From contig JAIZOF010000001.1 of NCBI GenBank assembly GCA_020525365.1, positions 588,381 through 652,380 on the forward strand: a stretch of DNA of 64,000 bases, written 5' to 3'. The first letter of the stretch is position 1. Every line of letters starts with the position of its first letter. Position numbers and translations under genes: made by a program. Below the pieces are notes generated by a model. That model did no database searches and had not been told where the DNA came from. It was given only the letters and a program-made list of their open reading frames with translations. The stretch comes from Sulfurovum sp. Lineage in GTDB: Bacteria; Campylobacterota; Campylobacteria; Campylobacterales; Sulfurovaceae. Below, piece by piece: positions 18,651-26,416 of the stretch.

Positions 18651-18718
18651 TTTATTTTCCTTGAAATTGATACTTTTTAAATATGGTACTCTTGCCACTA
18701 CAGCTTTTGTACGTACAG

Positions 18719-20326
18719 TTAGTGCCGCTGATTTCCTGCAAAGAAATTTCCTGCCAGCCCAAGTGGTACAACTGTTCGATAAAAGAGGTAGCGTCCTACC
18801 AACTCACTGATAAATGCACCTAACATTGCAATTGCTAGTGTTATAACTGCTAAGTTTACTAGTCCACTAGAAATAAATAAAATAGCAAATAATGGCAGCG
18901 CTAGTGCAAAGGCTACGAGTGAATAAATCCTAAACTTTTTTACTCTACCAAAATGTTCCTGAAGTAGAATACGAGTACGGTTAAGTTGATAATAGAGAGG
19001 ATCTTTTTTATCAAGGTAGTGATAAAACATTACCTCTTCGAGGATTATTAATACCTGCCCCATACCTGCGAGTAGTGCAACTGAGAGCAATACCGTTGTG
19101 CTTTGTGCACTATTTGTGGAAAGTAGTACCGTGGAAATAAGCAAAAACCCCACATATCCTGACCCAAAAAAGCGCTTGGTTGTACTTTTGCGGTTCCAGC
19201 TTGGGCGTGCTTTGATACGGTAGATCATTGATTGAGCATAAATGCCATAAATACCTAGTATAAGGGTGATTATCTCAGTAAAAAGTAGTGTAAAGCCACC
19301 AATACCAATAAAATACATTCCTGCTACTATTGTAGCAAGTCCCGTATAGGTACCTAGTGCAATTGCTTCACGACTAAGCCATGAGGTGCGCCAGTTTTTC
19401 ATTGCCATCATTGCCTTGATGGGGCGTCCAAGATGGAGTGCTGAAAGTGGTAGACCGATGGCAGCAGGCAAGAAGGCTAAAATTGCTATGATTGGTGTTG
19501 GCTTAGGTAAGTTAAAACCAATTGAAAAAAGTATTTGCCCCAAACAAAGAGCAAGAAATGCACCTACGCTTATCTGTGTTAATACTGTCATAAACACTAG
19601 AGGGAGTTCGGAATGGGCAGGTTTAAGTAGGTGTTCATTGGCAACACGCATCTCTTCATCTTCGGGAATATTAGGTAAAGTATAGCGTGTAGTTGGTTTG
19701 GTGATATCTATATTGGGTAGATGTGGGGCAACCCCCTCTTTTGCCATCCCACTTTCGAGCCACTCATCCACTTTTACTGCTTCGATCTCAATGGCGCCAC
19801 CTGGGCATGCTTGTACGCATGCAGGAGTTTGATTTAGTTCAAGCTTGTCTGCACACATATGACACTTGGTAACAATGCCACGATCTGGATTGAAAACTGG
19901 CACCTCATAAGGACAGTTCCATGTACAGTATTGACAGCCAATACAGCTTGGATCATCATGAAAAACGATACCATTTTCTAGTTTGATATAGCTCTCAGTT
20001 GGACAGCCTCGAAGGCATTCAGGGTCAATACAGTGGTTGCAGCTCATAGAATTAAAAAGCTGAAGTGTATTGGGAAATATCCCCATCTCTATTTCACCCA
20101 CACGACGCCATTTAATATCAGGACTGTTGTTGTTCTGTTCGTTGCAGGCAACCTCACAGCAGTGGCAACCTACACAAGCAGTGGCATCGAAGTGGAAACG
20201 ATATTGCTCACCAGGATTTAGTTTGGGAATATCTATAGTATAGTTTCCGCACTGCATACCAGTGTTATTTTTATGGTTAATAAAGCTTTCTAGTGGTGTA
20301 TTTTTTGATAATGATTCATCAACCAT
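18719..20326 (-). CDS. Fused DmsB-like ferredoxin and DmsC-like membrane subunit for nitrate reduction
   Basis: A 535-residue fusion. Residues about 40-215 form a DmsB/NrfC-like polyferredoxin with four Cys clusters (CVGCHCCEVAC, CNHC...CLRGC, CIGCQYCTWNC, CHMC...CVQAC). From about 245 on there are eight hydrophobic helices of the DmsC type. Such subunits usually pass electrons from the quinol pool. Here it sits between nirA and nasA, so it probably feeds the cytoplasm-facing assimilatory nitrate reductase from menaquinol instead of from NADH or soluble ferredoxin (inference). The start codon lies 28 bp after the nirA stop. Confidence 0.85.
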   Translation of the reverse strand: MVDESLSKNTPLESFINHKNNTGMQCGNYTIDIPKLNPGEQYRFHFDATACVGCHCCEVACNEQNNNSPDIKWRRVGEIEMGIFPNTLQLFNSMSCNHCIDPECLRGCPTESYIKLENGIVFHDDPSCIGCQYCTWNCPYEVPVFNPDRGIVTKCHMCADKLELNQTPACVQACPGGAIEIEAVKVDEWLESGMAKEGVAPHLPNIDITKPTTRYTLPNIPEDEEMRVANEHLLKPAHSELPLVFMTVLTQISVGAFLALCLGQILFSIGFNLPKPTPIIAILAFLPAAIGLPLSALHLGRPIKAMMAMKNWRTSWLSREAIALGTYTGLATIVAGMYFIGIGGFTLLFTEIITLILGIYGIYAQSMIYRIKARPSWNRKSTTKRFFGSGYVGFLLISTVLLSTNSAQSTTVLLSVALLAGMGQVLIILEEVMFYHYLDKKDPLYYQLNRTRILLQEHFGRVKKFRIYSLVAFALALPLFAILFISSGLVNLAVITLAIAMLGAFISELVGRYLFYRTVVPLGLAGNFFAGNQRH

Positions 20327-20353
20327 AAAATTTTTCCCTTTATAAAGTGGTAA

Positions 20354-22273
20354 TTAGAGCTCTTTTAGCGCAACAATTAATTCAGAAAATACCTGCGCAC
20401 GTTCACTTTTATTTTCATGAGTCATATTATAGATAATTTCAGAGAGTTTAGGTGGTACAGCAATGTTGAGTCTACTTACTTCATCGCGTCTAATTTTGCG
20501 TGGACGGGCAAATGTGGGAGTGAGTCCATCAATGGCTTTAAAACGTTTTTCTCCTGTGAGAAGCTTAAAGAGTTTTAGTCCGAATGTAAAAAGCTCATAC
20601 TCCTCTCTGCGCCCACTTTTAGGTTCTCTGTCTAGCTCAAAGAAAATATCTATTCCTAATTTGTCATTTAGAATATAGTTTATTTTGGTGTAAAATGCCA
20701 ATGCTTGATAGCTATAGTTTCGACTTAAAAAGTGTGTTTCAAAGTTCTCAAAAGTTTCACCACGTTTTTTAAGTGTGGCATAGGCTTTGAGTAGGTACTT
20801 GATATGGTATTTGGCTTCAGTAACAGGAAGTGACTTATGTAGTGTATGCCCCTCTTTAGCATGATAGGTAATTTTGCCACCAAGGAATAGATGGACACCA
20901 TCTACGCGATTACCATCAGCATCTTTAGCTTTACATCCCTCAAAACCAATGTCAGCAATACCATGTATCCCGCATCCCTTAGGACAGGCTGACCAGTTCA
21001 TACGTACTGCAGCATTCTCAATAGCAATTTCAGAGTTAAGAAAGTGTGCCATTTCGATAGCATCAGATTTATTAGGGATAACCCCATAGCTACAAGTAGC
21101 TGTCCCTGCACAGGCAATCATGTCAGTAAAATAGAGATTATTGTACTTGGCATATCTCTGTATAATATCGGTTTGCTCAAATAGGGTAGTTTTTTCTGCA
21201 TTGATGTGGATAATATAGAGATTTTGGTCGTACGTGAGACAGATGCCCCCACTGCCATATTTGGTTGCAACTTTGGCTACTTCTATCATATCTGTACCAC
21301 TAAAGATACCAGAGGGGACAATAAGCTTATAGGCAAAATTACTATCTTTAAGTAGTACACGATTTGTACCCAGTGCAATATTTTGTGACTGCACCATGGT
21401 GATACCTGCGGTTGTAAAGTCTATGCCTGCCTCTTTCTTGACTGCCTTAATAAGCGTATTGATGCCAATATCATTAAGCAAGAAAACTAGACGGTTTTTA
21501 TTTCGATTATCACGGTAGCCATAGTTTTTAAATACTGTTAGTAGTGCAGTAAAAAATGTTGGAACCTCCTCTTTGGTGACAAAGAGATTAGCATCTTTTG
21601 CTTGCATACCAACACGTGCTCCAAGGTAGATATTGAATCCAAAAATACCATTTTTTTGTGCCAATACAAAGTTACAGTCATGCCCAAAAATATTACAAGA
21701 GTTAGAGAGAGAGCCAAGAATACCGGTATTGAATTTTCGCGGTAATACTGAAATCCATTCAGGGTTTTCGCCAATGATATCTTGTAGCTTATCTATAATA
21801 GGCTTGGTTTCAATAATGTTGTCATAAGAGATACCATCAAGTGGGTCAGTAACGATATTTCTTGGGTTATCGACACCGGTTTGAAAAGTACTAATACCTA
21901 CTTCTTTGAGTTCACGTAAGACTTTAGCAATATCGCCTATGGATAGGTAACGAAGTTCTACTTGCATACGAGTGGTGATATCGATATAGTTATTGCCATA
22001 CTTTTGTGCCACTTCACCAATACGGATTGCCTGTATATTGGTTAGTTTTCCCCCAGGAATACGTACACGTAACATAAAGTTCTCACCTTTATCGAAGAGT
22101 CCAAAACACTTTAGAAAATAGGTGCTATCTTCTTTGGAAAGATTCTCATACCCACCAGAAGCAATCTTATCAAGTTTTTTGTAGACCTCCATTGGGTCTT
22201 TTAGGGTTTTGGTTGTTTCTATTTTGTTAACTTTTTTACTTCGAGCTTCCAAGGCTTTTGCTAATACTTCCAT
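20354..22273 (-). CDS. nirA: Siroheme nitrite reductase (ferredoxin type)
   Basis: A 639-residue member of the nitrite/sulfite reductase family that reduces nitrite to ammonium with six electrons. Two ferredoxin-like half domains are present; the siroheme/[4Fe-4S] cysteines occur as CAGTATC (near 385) and CPKGC (near 430). The protein is longer than usual NirA because of a C-terminal extension of roughly 110 residues rich in charged and aromatic residues, of unknown role. Sulfite reductase is the alternative, but the operon with nasA and the divergent narK favour nitrite. First gene of the operon; operator and extended -10 lie upstream. Confidence 0.88.
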   Translation of the reverse strand: MEVLAKALEARSKKVNKIETTKTLKDPMEVYKKLDKIASGGYENLSKEDSTYFLKCFGLFDKGENFMLRVRIPGGKLTNIQAIRIGEVAQKYGNNYIDITTRMQVELRYLSIGDIAKVLRELKEVGISTFQTGVDNPRNIVTDPLDGISYDNIIETKPIIDKLQDIIGENPEWISVLPRKFNTGILGSLSNSCNIFGHDCNFVLAQKNGIFGFNIYLGARVGMQAKDANLFVTKEEVPTFFTALLTVFKNYGYRDNRNKNRLVFLLNDIGINTLIKAVKKEAGIDFTTAGITMVQSQNIALGTNRVLLKDSNFAYKLIVPSGIFSGTDMIEVAKVATKYGSGGICLTYDQNLYIIHINAEKTTLFEQTDIIQRYAKYNNLYFTDMIACAGTATCSYGVIPNKSDAIEMAHFLNSEIAIENAAVRMNWSACPKGCGIHGIADIGFEGCKAKDADGNRVDGVHLFLGGKITYHAKEGHTLHKSLPVTEAKYHIKYLLKAYATLKKRGETFENFETHFLSRNYSYQALAFYTKINYILNDKLGIDIFFELDREPKSGRREEYELFTFGLKLFKLLTGEKRFKAIDGLTPTFARPRKIRRDEVSRLNIAVPPKLSEIIYNMTHENKSERAQVFSELIVALKEL

Positions 22274-22347
22274 AGTAGTAAAATACACTCCTGAGATGAA
22301 ATTGAGGCTATTATACCAAAGAGCAATAGAAATTTATAGTCATAAAT

Positions 22348-22364
22348 TGATTAAAAAATAATCA
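22348..22364 (-). promoter_or_regulatory. Candidate nitrogen operator facing nirA
   Basis: Perfect TGATTA-AAAAA-TAATCA. Its centre (22356) is 43.5 bp from the centre of an extended -10 (TGG then TATAAT) at 22315-22310 on the minus strand. It is one of two copies in the nirA/narK divergent region. Confidence 0.8.
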
Positions 22365-22426
22365 TTTTGATATTAAATATATTTTTATATATGTAGGCTC
22401 TATCCCTAAAATAGATACTATATAAT

Positions 22427-22443
22427 TGATTAAAAAATAATCA
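22427..22443 (+). promoter_or_regulatory. Candidate nitrogen operator facing narK
   Basis: A second perfect copy, 79 bp from the first. Its centre (22435) is 43.5 bp from the centre of a TATACT -10 at 22476-22481 on the plus strand, matching the spacing at the nirA and amt promoters. Confidence 0.8.
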
Positions 22444-22511
22444 TTTTATTTTAATAAATACAGTTAAGACTGATGTATACTTCTACTATTCATAATTTTA
22501 AGGAGAATAAA

Positions 22512-23792
22512 ATGGCTGGCTTTAAAGCACTCAAAGGACAAGGAGACACAAAGACCCTTTTTGCAGCATTTCTCTACTTTGATTTTAGTTTTATGGTATG
22601 GACAATGCTTGGACCTTTGGCAACTGAGATTAGTGAGTCGATGGCGATGAATGGAGGGGGACTGACTGCAGGACAGACTGCAACACTACTTTCTATTCCT
22701 ATTCTCTCAGGAGCATTGCTACGTATTGTACTTGGTTTTTTTGTTGACAAGGTTGGTCCCAAAAAGACAGCAATTTCAGCACAGCTTATTGTTATTTTGG
22801 CACTTTTCTATGCCTATAGTCGAGGAATAACCATTACCTATGATGAACTTCTTTTCGTAGCACTAGGACTTGGTTTTGCAGGAGCATCATTTGCAGTGGC
22901 ATTGCCTCAAGCAGGACAATGGTATCCACCAAAGCTTCAAGGAGTTGTTCTTGGAATTGCTGGTGCAGGGAATATTGGGGTAGTTGTTGATTTTCTATTT
23001 GCACCAAAGATTGCAGAGAAGTGGGGTTGGGAAGCAGTTTTTCTAGTTGGTGGATTGCTCTCTTTTGCCGTACTGTTTGCCTATATTCTTATGGCAAAAG
23101 ATGCACCTGAATCTATCTATAGACCAAGAGTTAAGAAAATGAGAGACTACTGGAAGCTATTAAAAGATCGTGATAGTTGGTGGTTTATGCTCTTTTATGC
23201 AGTAAGTTTTGGAGGATTTGTTGGATTTGCCAACTATATGAAGGTTTATCTTATGAATACCTATCAGGTGGACATGAAGGCATTTGGGTTGGACATATTT
23301 AATGAGCCAAATGTTAAAGTTATTGCTGGATATTTTGGAGCACTGACAATCTTTGCTGGAGCAATTCTTAGACCAGTCGGTGGAAGTATTGCTGACAAGA
23401 TGGGTGGGATCAAGGCACTATATATCTTTTTTGGTATGGTAACAGTGCTAGTAGCACTGAATGGGTTTATAACATTACCATTTTGGATAGCTATTATAGT
23501 ACTTTTTTTCATTATGGCAAGTCTTGGTATGGCAAATGGTGCAGTATTCCAACTTGTACCACAGCGTTTTGGTAAAGATATTGGTATTATGACAGGACTT
23601 ATTGGTGCAGCAGGTGGAATTGGCGGTACCTTTCTTGTCAAAACACTTGGTTGGGCAAAAGGAACTTTTGATAGTTACAGTATTGGCTTTTTTATATTTG
23701 CTGGATTGGTACTGATTGCTATTGGTGCAATATCTCTAGTTAAAACAAAATGGAGAACTACATGGGGCGCCAATGCTGGTGGAATGATCTAA
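22512..23792 (+). CDS. narK: Nitrate/nitrite transporter of the NarK/NasA MFS family
   Basis: A 426-residue twelve-helix MFS transporter. The start at 22512 is chosen for its AAGGAG; an upstream in-frame ATG at 22473 overlaps the likely -10 box. Nitrate-signature glycine-rich stretches occur in helix 5 (GLGFAGASFAVALPQAGQWYP) and helix 11 (GIMTGLIGAAGGIGGTF). It should import nitrate for the divergent nas operon. It is followed 44 bp later by a PP2C-kinase gene, a pairing also known for nasA in Pseudomonas. Confidence 0.92.
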   Translation: MAGFKALKGQGDTKTLFAAFLYFDFSFMVWTMLGPLATEISESMAMNGGGLTAGQTATLLSIPILSGALLRIVLGFFVDKVGPKKTAISAQLIVILALFYAYSRGITITYDELLFVALGLGFAGASFAVALPQAGQWYPPKLQGVVLGIAGAGNIGVVVDFLFAPKIAEKWGWEAVFLVGGLLSFAVLFAYILMAKDAPESIYRPRVKKMRDYWKLLKDRDSWWFMLFYAVSFGGFVGFANYMKVYLMNTYQVDMKAFGLDIFNEPNVKVIAGYFGALTIFAGAILRPVGGSIADKMGGIKALYIFFGMVTVLVALNGFITLPFWIAIIVLFFIMASLGMANGAVFQLVPQRFGKDIGIMTGLIGAAGGIGGTFLVKTLGWAKGTFDSYSIGFFIFAGLVLIAIGAISLVKTKWRTTWGANAGGMI

Positions 23793-23836
23793 AATTTAAA
23801 GACTTTTAGGAATAATCAAGAGTGAAAAGGAAATTT

Positions 23837-25471
23837 ATGTCTAAACAGAATATTGAAACTTCCGTCTTTTCTCTTGCCAAAGGTACCCAATTAACCGGCG
23901 ATGACTATGCTGAGGTAAAGGTACTGGAAAATATCACCATTGCAGTTGTTTGTGATGGTGTAGGGTCTGCAATTTTAGGTGCTGAAGCAGCAAAGCGGAC
24001 TACACAGTTTTTAGTACAATCGCTGAAGAATAGACCACGTAGTTGGGGTATGGAGAAATCCATTAAGCACTTCATTGAGAAGATAAACCATGTGCTTTAT
24101 ATGGAGTCAGTGGAACAGTATGAGCGTCAAGAGTTAGTAACAACCCTCACACTAGTAGTGATTGAAGGGGATAGGCTTTATGGAGCAAATGTTGGAGATA
24201 GTCGTATCTATCTAGAGCGTAATGGGCAGTTTTCTCAGTTATCTAGTGATCACAGCATGAATGAAAAGGGAATGGAGAATGTACTTACCTCTGCCATTGG
24301 ACTTGAGGAGTATGTAGAGCCATACTATTTTGAGAATAATCTACAGCCCAAAGATCGTATACTACTTTGCAGTGATGGGCTCTATAATGAACTAACCCAC
24401 AAAGAATTGGTTTCTGGAATATATATTGGAGCCTCTTTTCTTGTAAAAAGGGTAAGTAAGAAATATGAGGACAATCTACCCGATGATGCAACAGCAGTAG
24501 TTGTAGAGATTAATCATCTTGATCCACGCTTGAAACTTAAACAGACAGAATTGATTATACAGGAGTATTACAGAAAAGATGAAATTATTGATGGCTACAG
24601 ACTGCTTAAGCCACTAATACAGAATGAACGTACTTGGCTATGTGAAAACAAAGGGGTACAGTATGTTATTAAGTTTTCTCCCCATGAGGCACTGGATAAT
24701 GAGGTTATACTTGATCATTTTGTCAAAGAGGTTTGGATGGCACAACGCCTTAAGGCAGGTTTTTTTCCTAAAGCAGTTATTCCCAAGAAACGTACTCATC
24801 GATACTATATTATGAGTTATGTAAAAGGTGTACCACTTAAAAACTTGATTGCCAAGAAGCCACTTTCTGTTGATCTTGGAATTGATTTAGTACATTTTTT
24901 ATTGAAGATGGCACAGTATTTAATTAGGCAAAATCTAGTACATGGAGACATTAAGCCTGAGAATATTATTGTTACCAAGAGGAGGGAAAAAACAGTTTTT
25001 AAAATGGTTGACTTTGGTTCCATTACCGAAGCCTATTCGGATGTAACACGTGCCGGTACACCGAGTTATTTAGCACCTGAACGATTTTTACAAGCACCAA
25101 TTACAGAGCAAACAGAAGTATATGCTATTGGAGCAACACTTTATGAAGCATTAACGCAAAAATTTCCATTTGGAGAAATAGAGCCATTTCAGACACCAAA
25201 ATTTGAGAAAATACCTAAATATCCAACTAAATTGAATCCAAAGATTCCTGAGTGGCTAGAAAGTGTGATGTTGCGTGCAATAGAGACCAGCACAGATAAA
25301 CGTTACCACAACTACTCTGAGATAATTTTTGAGATAGACAACCCTGAAAAAGTACAACCCTATTTTGATAAAAGTATTTCATTTATTGAGCGGCATGAGA
25401 AGATGGTTTATAAAATCGGTTTTATTCTAATGTTCATGCTTAATATTATACAATTTCTTTTTATATACTAG
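23837..25471 (+). CDS. PP2C phosphatase fused to Ser/Thr protein kinase with C-terminal membrane anchor
   Basis: A 544-residue bifunctional protein. Residues about 1-235 are a PP2C phosphatase (CDGVGSA, GANVGDSRIY, LLCSDGLYN, DDATAVVVE). Residues about 250-495 are a eukaryotic-type kinase: the catalytic loop HGDIKPENI, DFGS in place of DFG plus extra, and an APE-like LAPERF. A single membrane helix ends the protein. The start is set at 23837, with AAAAGGA upstream. It follows narK, and homologues near nasA in pseudomonads share this fusion, so a link to nitrate uptake or assimilation is likely. The substrate is unknown. Its 3' end overlaps that of mltG by 45 bp. Confidence 0.88.
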   Translation: MSKQNIETSVFSLAKGTQLTGDDYAEVKVLENITIAVVCDGVGSAILGAEAAKRTTQFLVQSLKNRPRSWGMEKSIKHFIEKINHVLYMESVEQYERQELVTTLTLVVIEGDRLYGANVGDSRIYLERNGQFSQLSSDHSMNEKGMENVLTSAIGLEEYVEPYYFENNLQPKDRILLCSDGLYNELTHKELVSGIYIGASFLVKRVSKKYEDNLPDDATAVVVEINHLDPRLKLKQTELIIQEYYRKDEIIDGYRLLKPLIQNERTWLCENKGVQYVIKFSPHEALDNEVILDHFVKEVWMAQRLKAGFFPKAVIPKKRTHRYYIMSYVKGVPLKNLIAKKPLSVDLGIDLVHFLLKMAQYLIRQNLVHGDIKPENIIVTKRREKTVFKMVDFGSITEAYSDVTRAGTPSYLAPERFLQAPITEQTEVYAIGATLYEALTQKFPFGEIEPFQTPKFEKIPKYPTKLNPKIPEWLESVMLRAIETSTDKRYHNYSEIIFEIDNPEKVQPYFDKSISFIERHEKMVYKIGFILMFMLNIIQFLFIY

Positions 25472-26416
25472 ACTTTTGACTCTTTGAATATTTTTTCGAT
25501 GTGACCTGAATGTTTTACTAAAATTGTGCCGATTCTCTTTATTTTTCATAAAATAGAGGTAATCTGTTTTGACAGGATTGATAGCTGCTTTGATGGCAGC
25601 AAGGGAGACTGACCCAATAGGAGAGGGAGGGAGCCCTTTAAATTTGTAAGTATTAAAGGTGCTATTGTCATCTTTGATACGTTTTGATGTAACTTTGACA
25701 TGAGAATACTTGCCATAGTTGAGTGTCCCATCCATCTGAAGGCGCATTCCTTTTTTAAGACGGTTATAGATAACAGAGGAGACTAGAGCCATCTCTTTAT
25801 CATTTGCTGCCTCCTTTTGAATAATTGAGGCAATGATAAGGATCTCTTGCCACTGTTTGATGTCATAATTGCCATAGATTTTTTGAGAGAGATTTTGATA
25901 ATATTTTTCAGATTCCCGTACTAGAAAATGAATGAGGTGCTCCTCTTTCATATTTATAGGAACATAGTAGGTATCAGCATAGATACCTGCTTCAGGATAA
26001 TGAGAATATTCTTGATAGTACTGTTTTAGTTTATTTTTATCAAGTTTAAACTTTTTGGCAAGATTTTCAAAGAAAATATCAAGTGTCTCTCCAGGAATTA
26101 AAATTACTTTATGTATCATTGCTTTGGATGAGGTAAGCTTATGTAGGAAATCGATACGGTTAAGTCTATTGTTTCCTATAAATATCCACCCTTGTTGAGG
26201 TTGCCCCATAAGTCTTACAAGATAGCTATCAACCTTCGAAAGCTCATACCCACTTTTGGTCAGATATGATATAATACCATCAATTGTACCCTGTGGGATG
26301 TAGACTGTTTGCGTTGATTTCACTGGTAGAGAAATATAATAGGCAAGCGAAATGATCAAAACCACAGCAATACTCTCTGCTCGCAACATCCATATTGCTA
26401 TCCGCGATTTTTTCAT
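25427..26416 (-). CDS. mltG: Endolytic murein transglycosylase MltG
   Basis: A 329-residue YceG/MltG protein, which cuts nascent peptidoglycan in the periplasm to end glycan strands. One N-terminal membrane helix (about 10-33) precedes the LysM-like part and the catalytic region; IIASIIQKEAAND contains the key Glu, and LQMDGTLNYG and GLPPSPIGSVSL are family signatures. The ATG at 26416 has AAGGAC about ten bases upstream; longer in-frame starts have no site and would extend far into the divergent neighbour. Its 5' end overlaps the divergent AsmA-like gene by about 65 bp. Confidence 0.92.
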   Translation of the reverse strand: MKKSRIAIWMLRAESIAVVLIISLAYYISLPVKSTQTVYIPQGTIDGIISYLTKSGYELSKVDSYLVRLMGQPQQGWIFIGNNRLNRIDFLHKLTSSKAMIHKVILIPGETLDIFFENLAKKFKLDKNKLKQYYQEYSHYPEAGIYADTYYVPINMKEEHLIHFLVRESEKYYQNLSQKIYGNYDIKQWQEILIIASIIQKEAANDKEMALVSSVIYNRLKKGMRLQMDGTLNYGKYSHVKVTSKRIKDDNSTFNTYKFKGLPPSPIGSVSLAAIKAAINPVKTDYLYFMKNKENRHNFSKTFRSHRKNIQRVKSLVYKKKLYNIKHEH

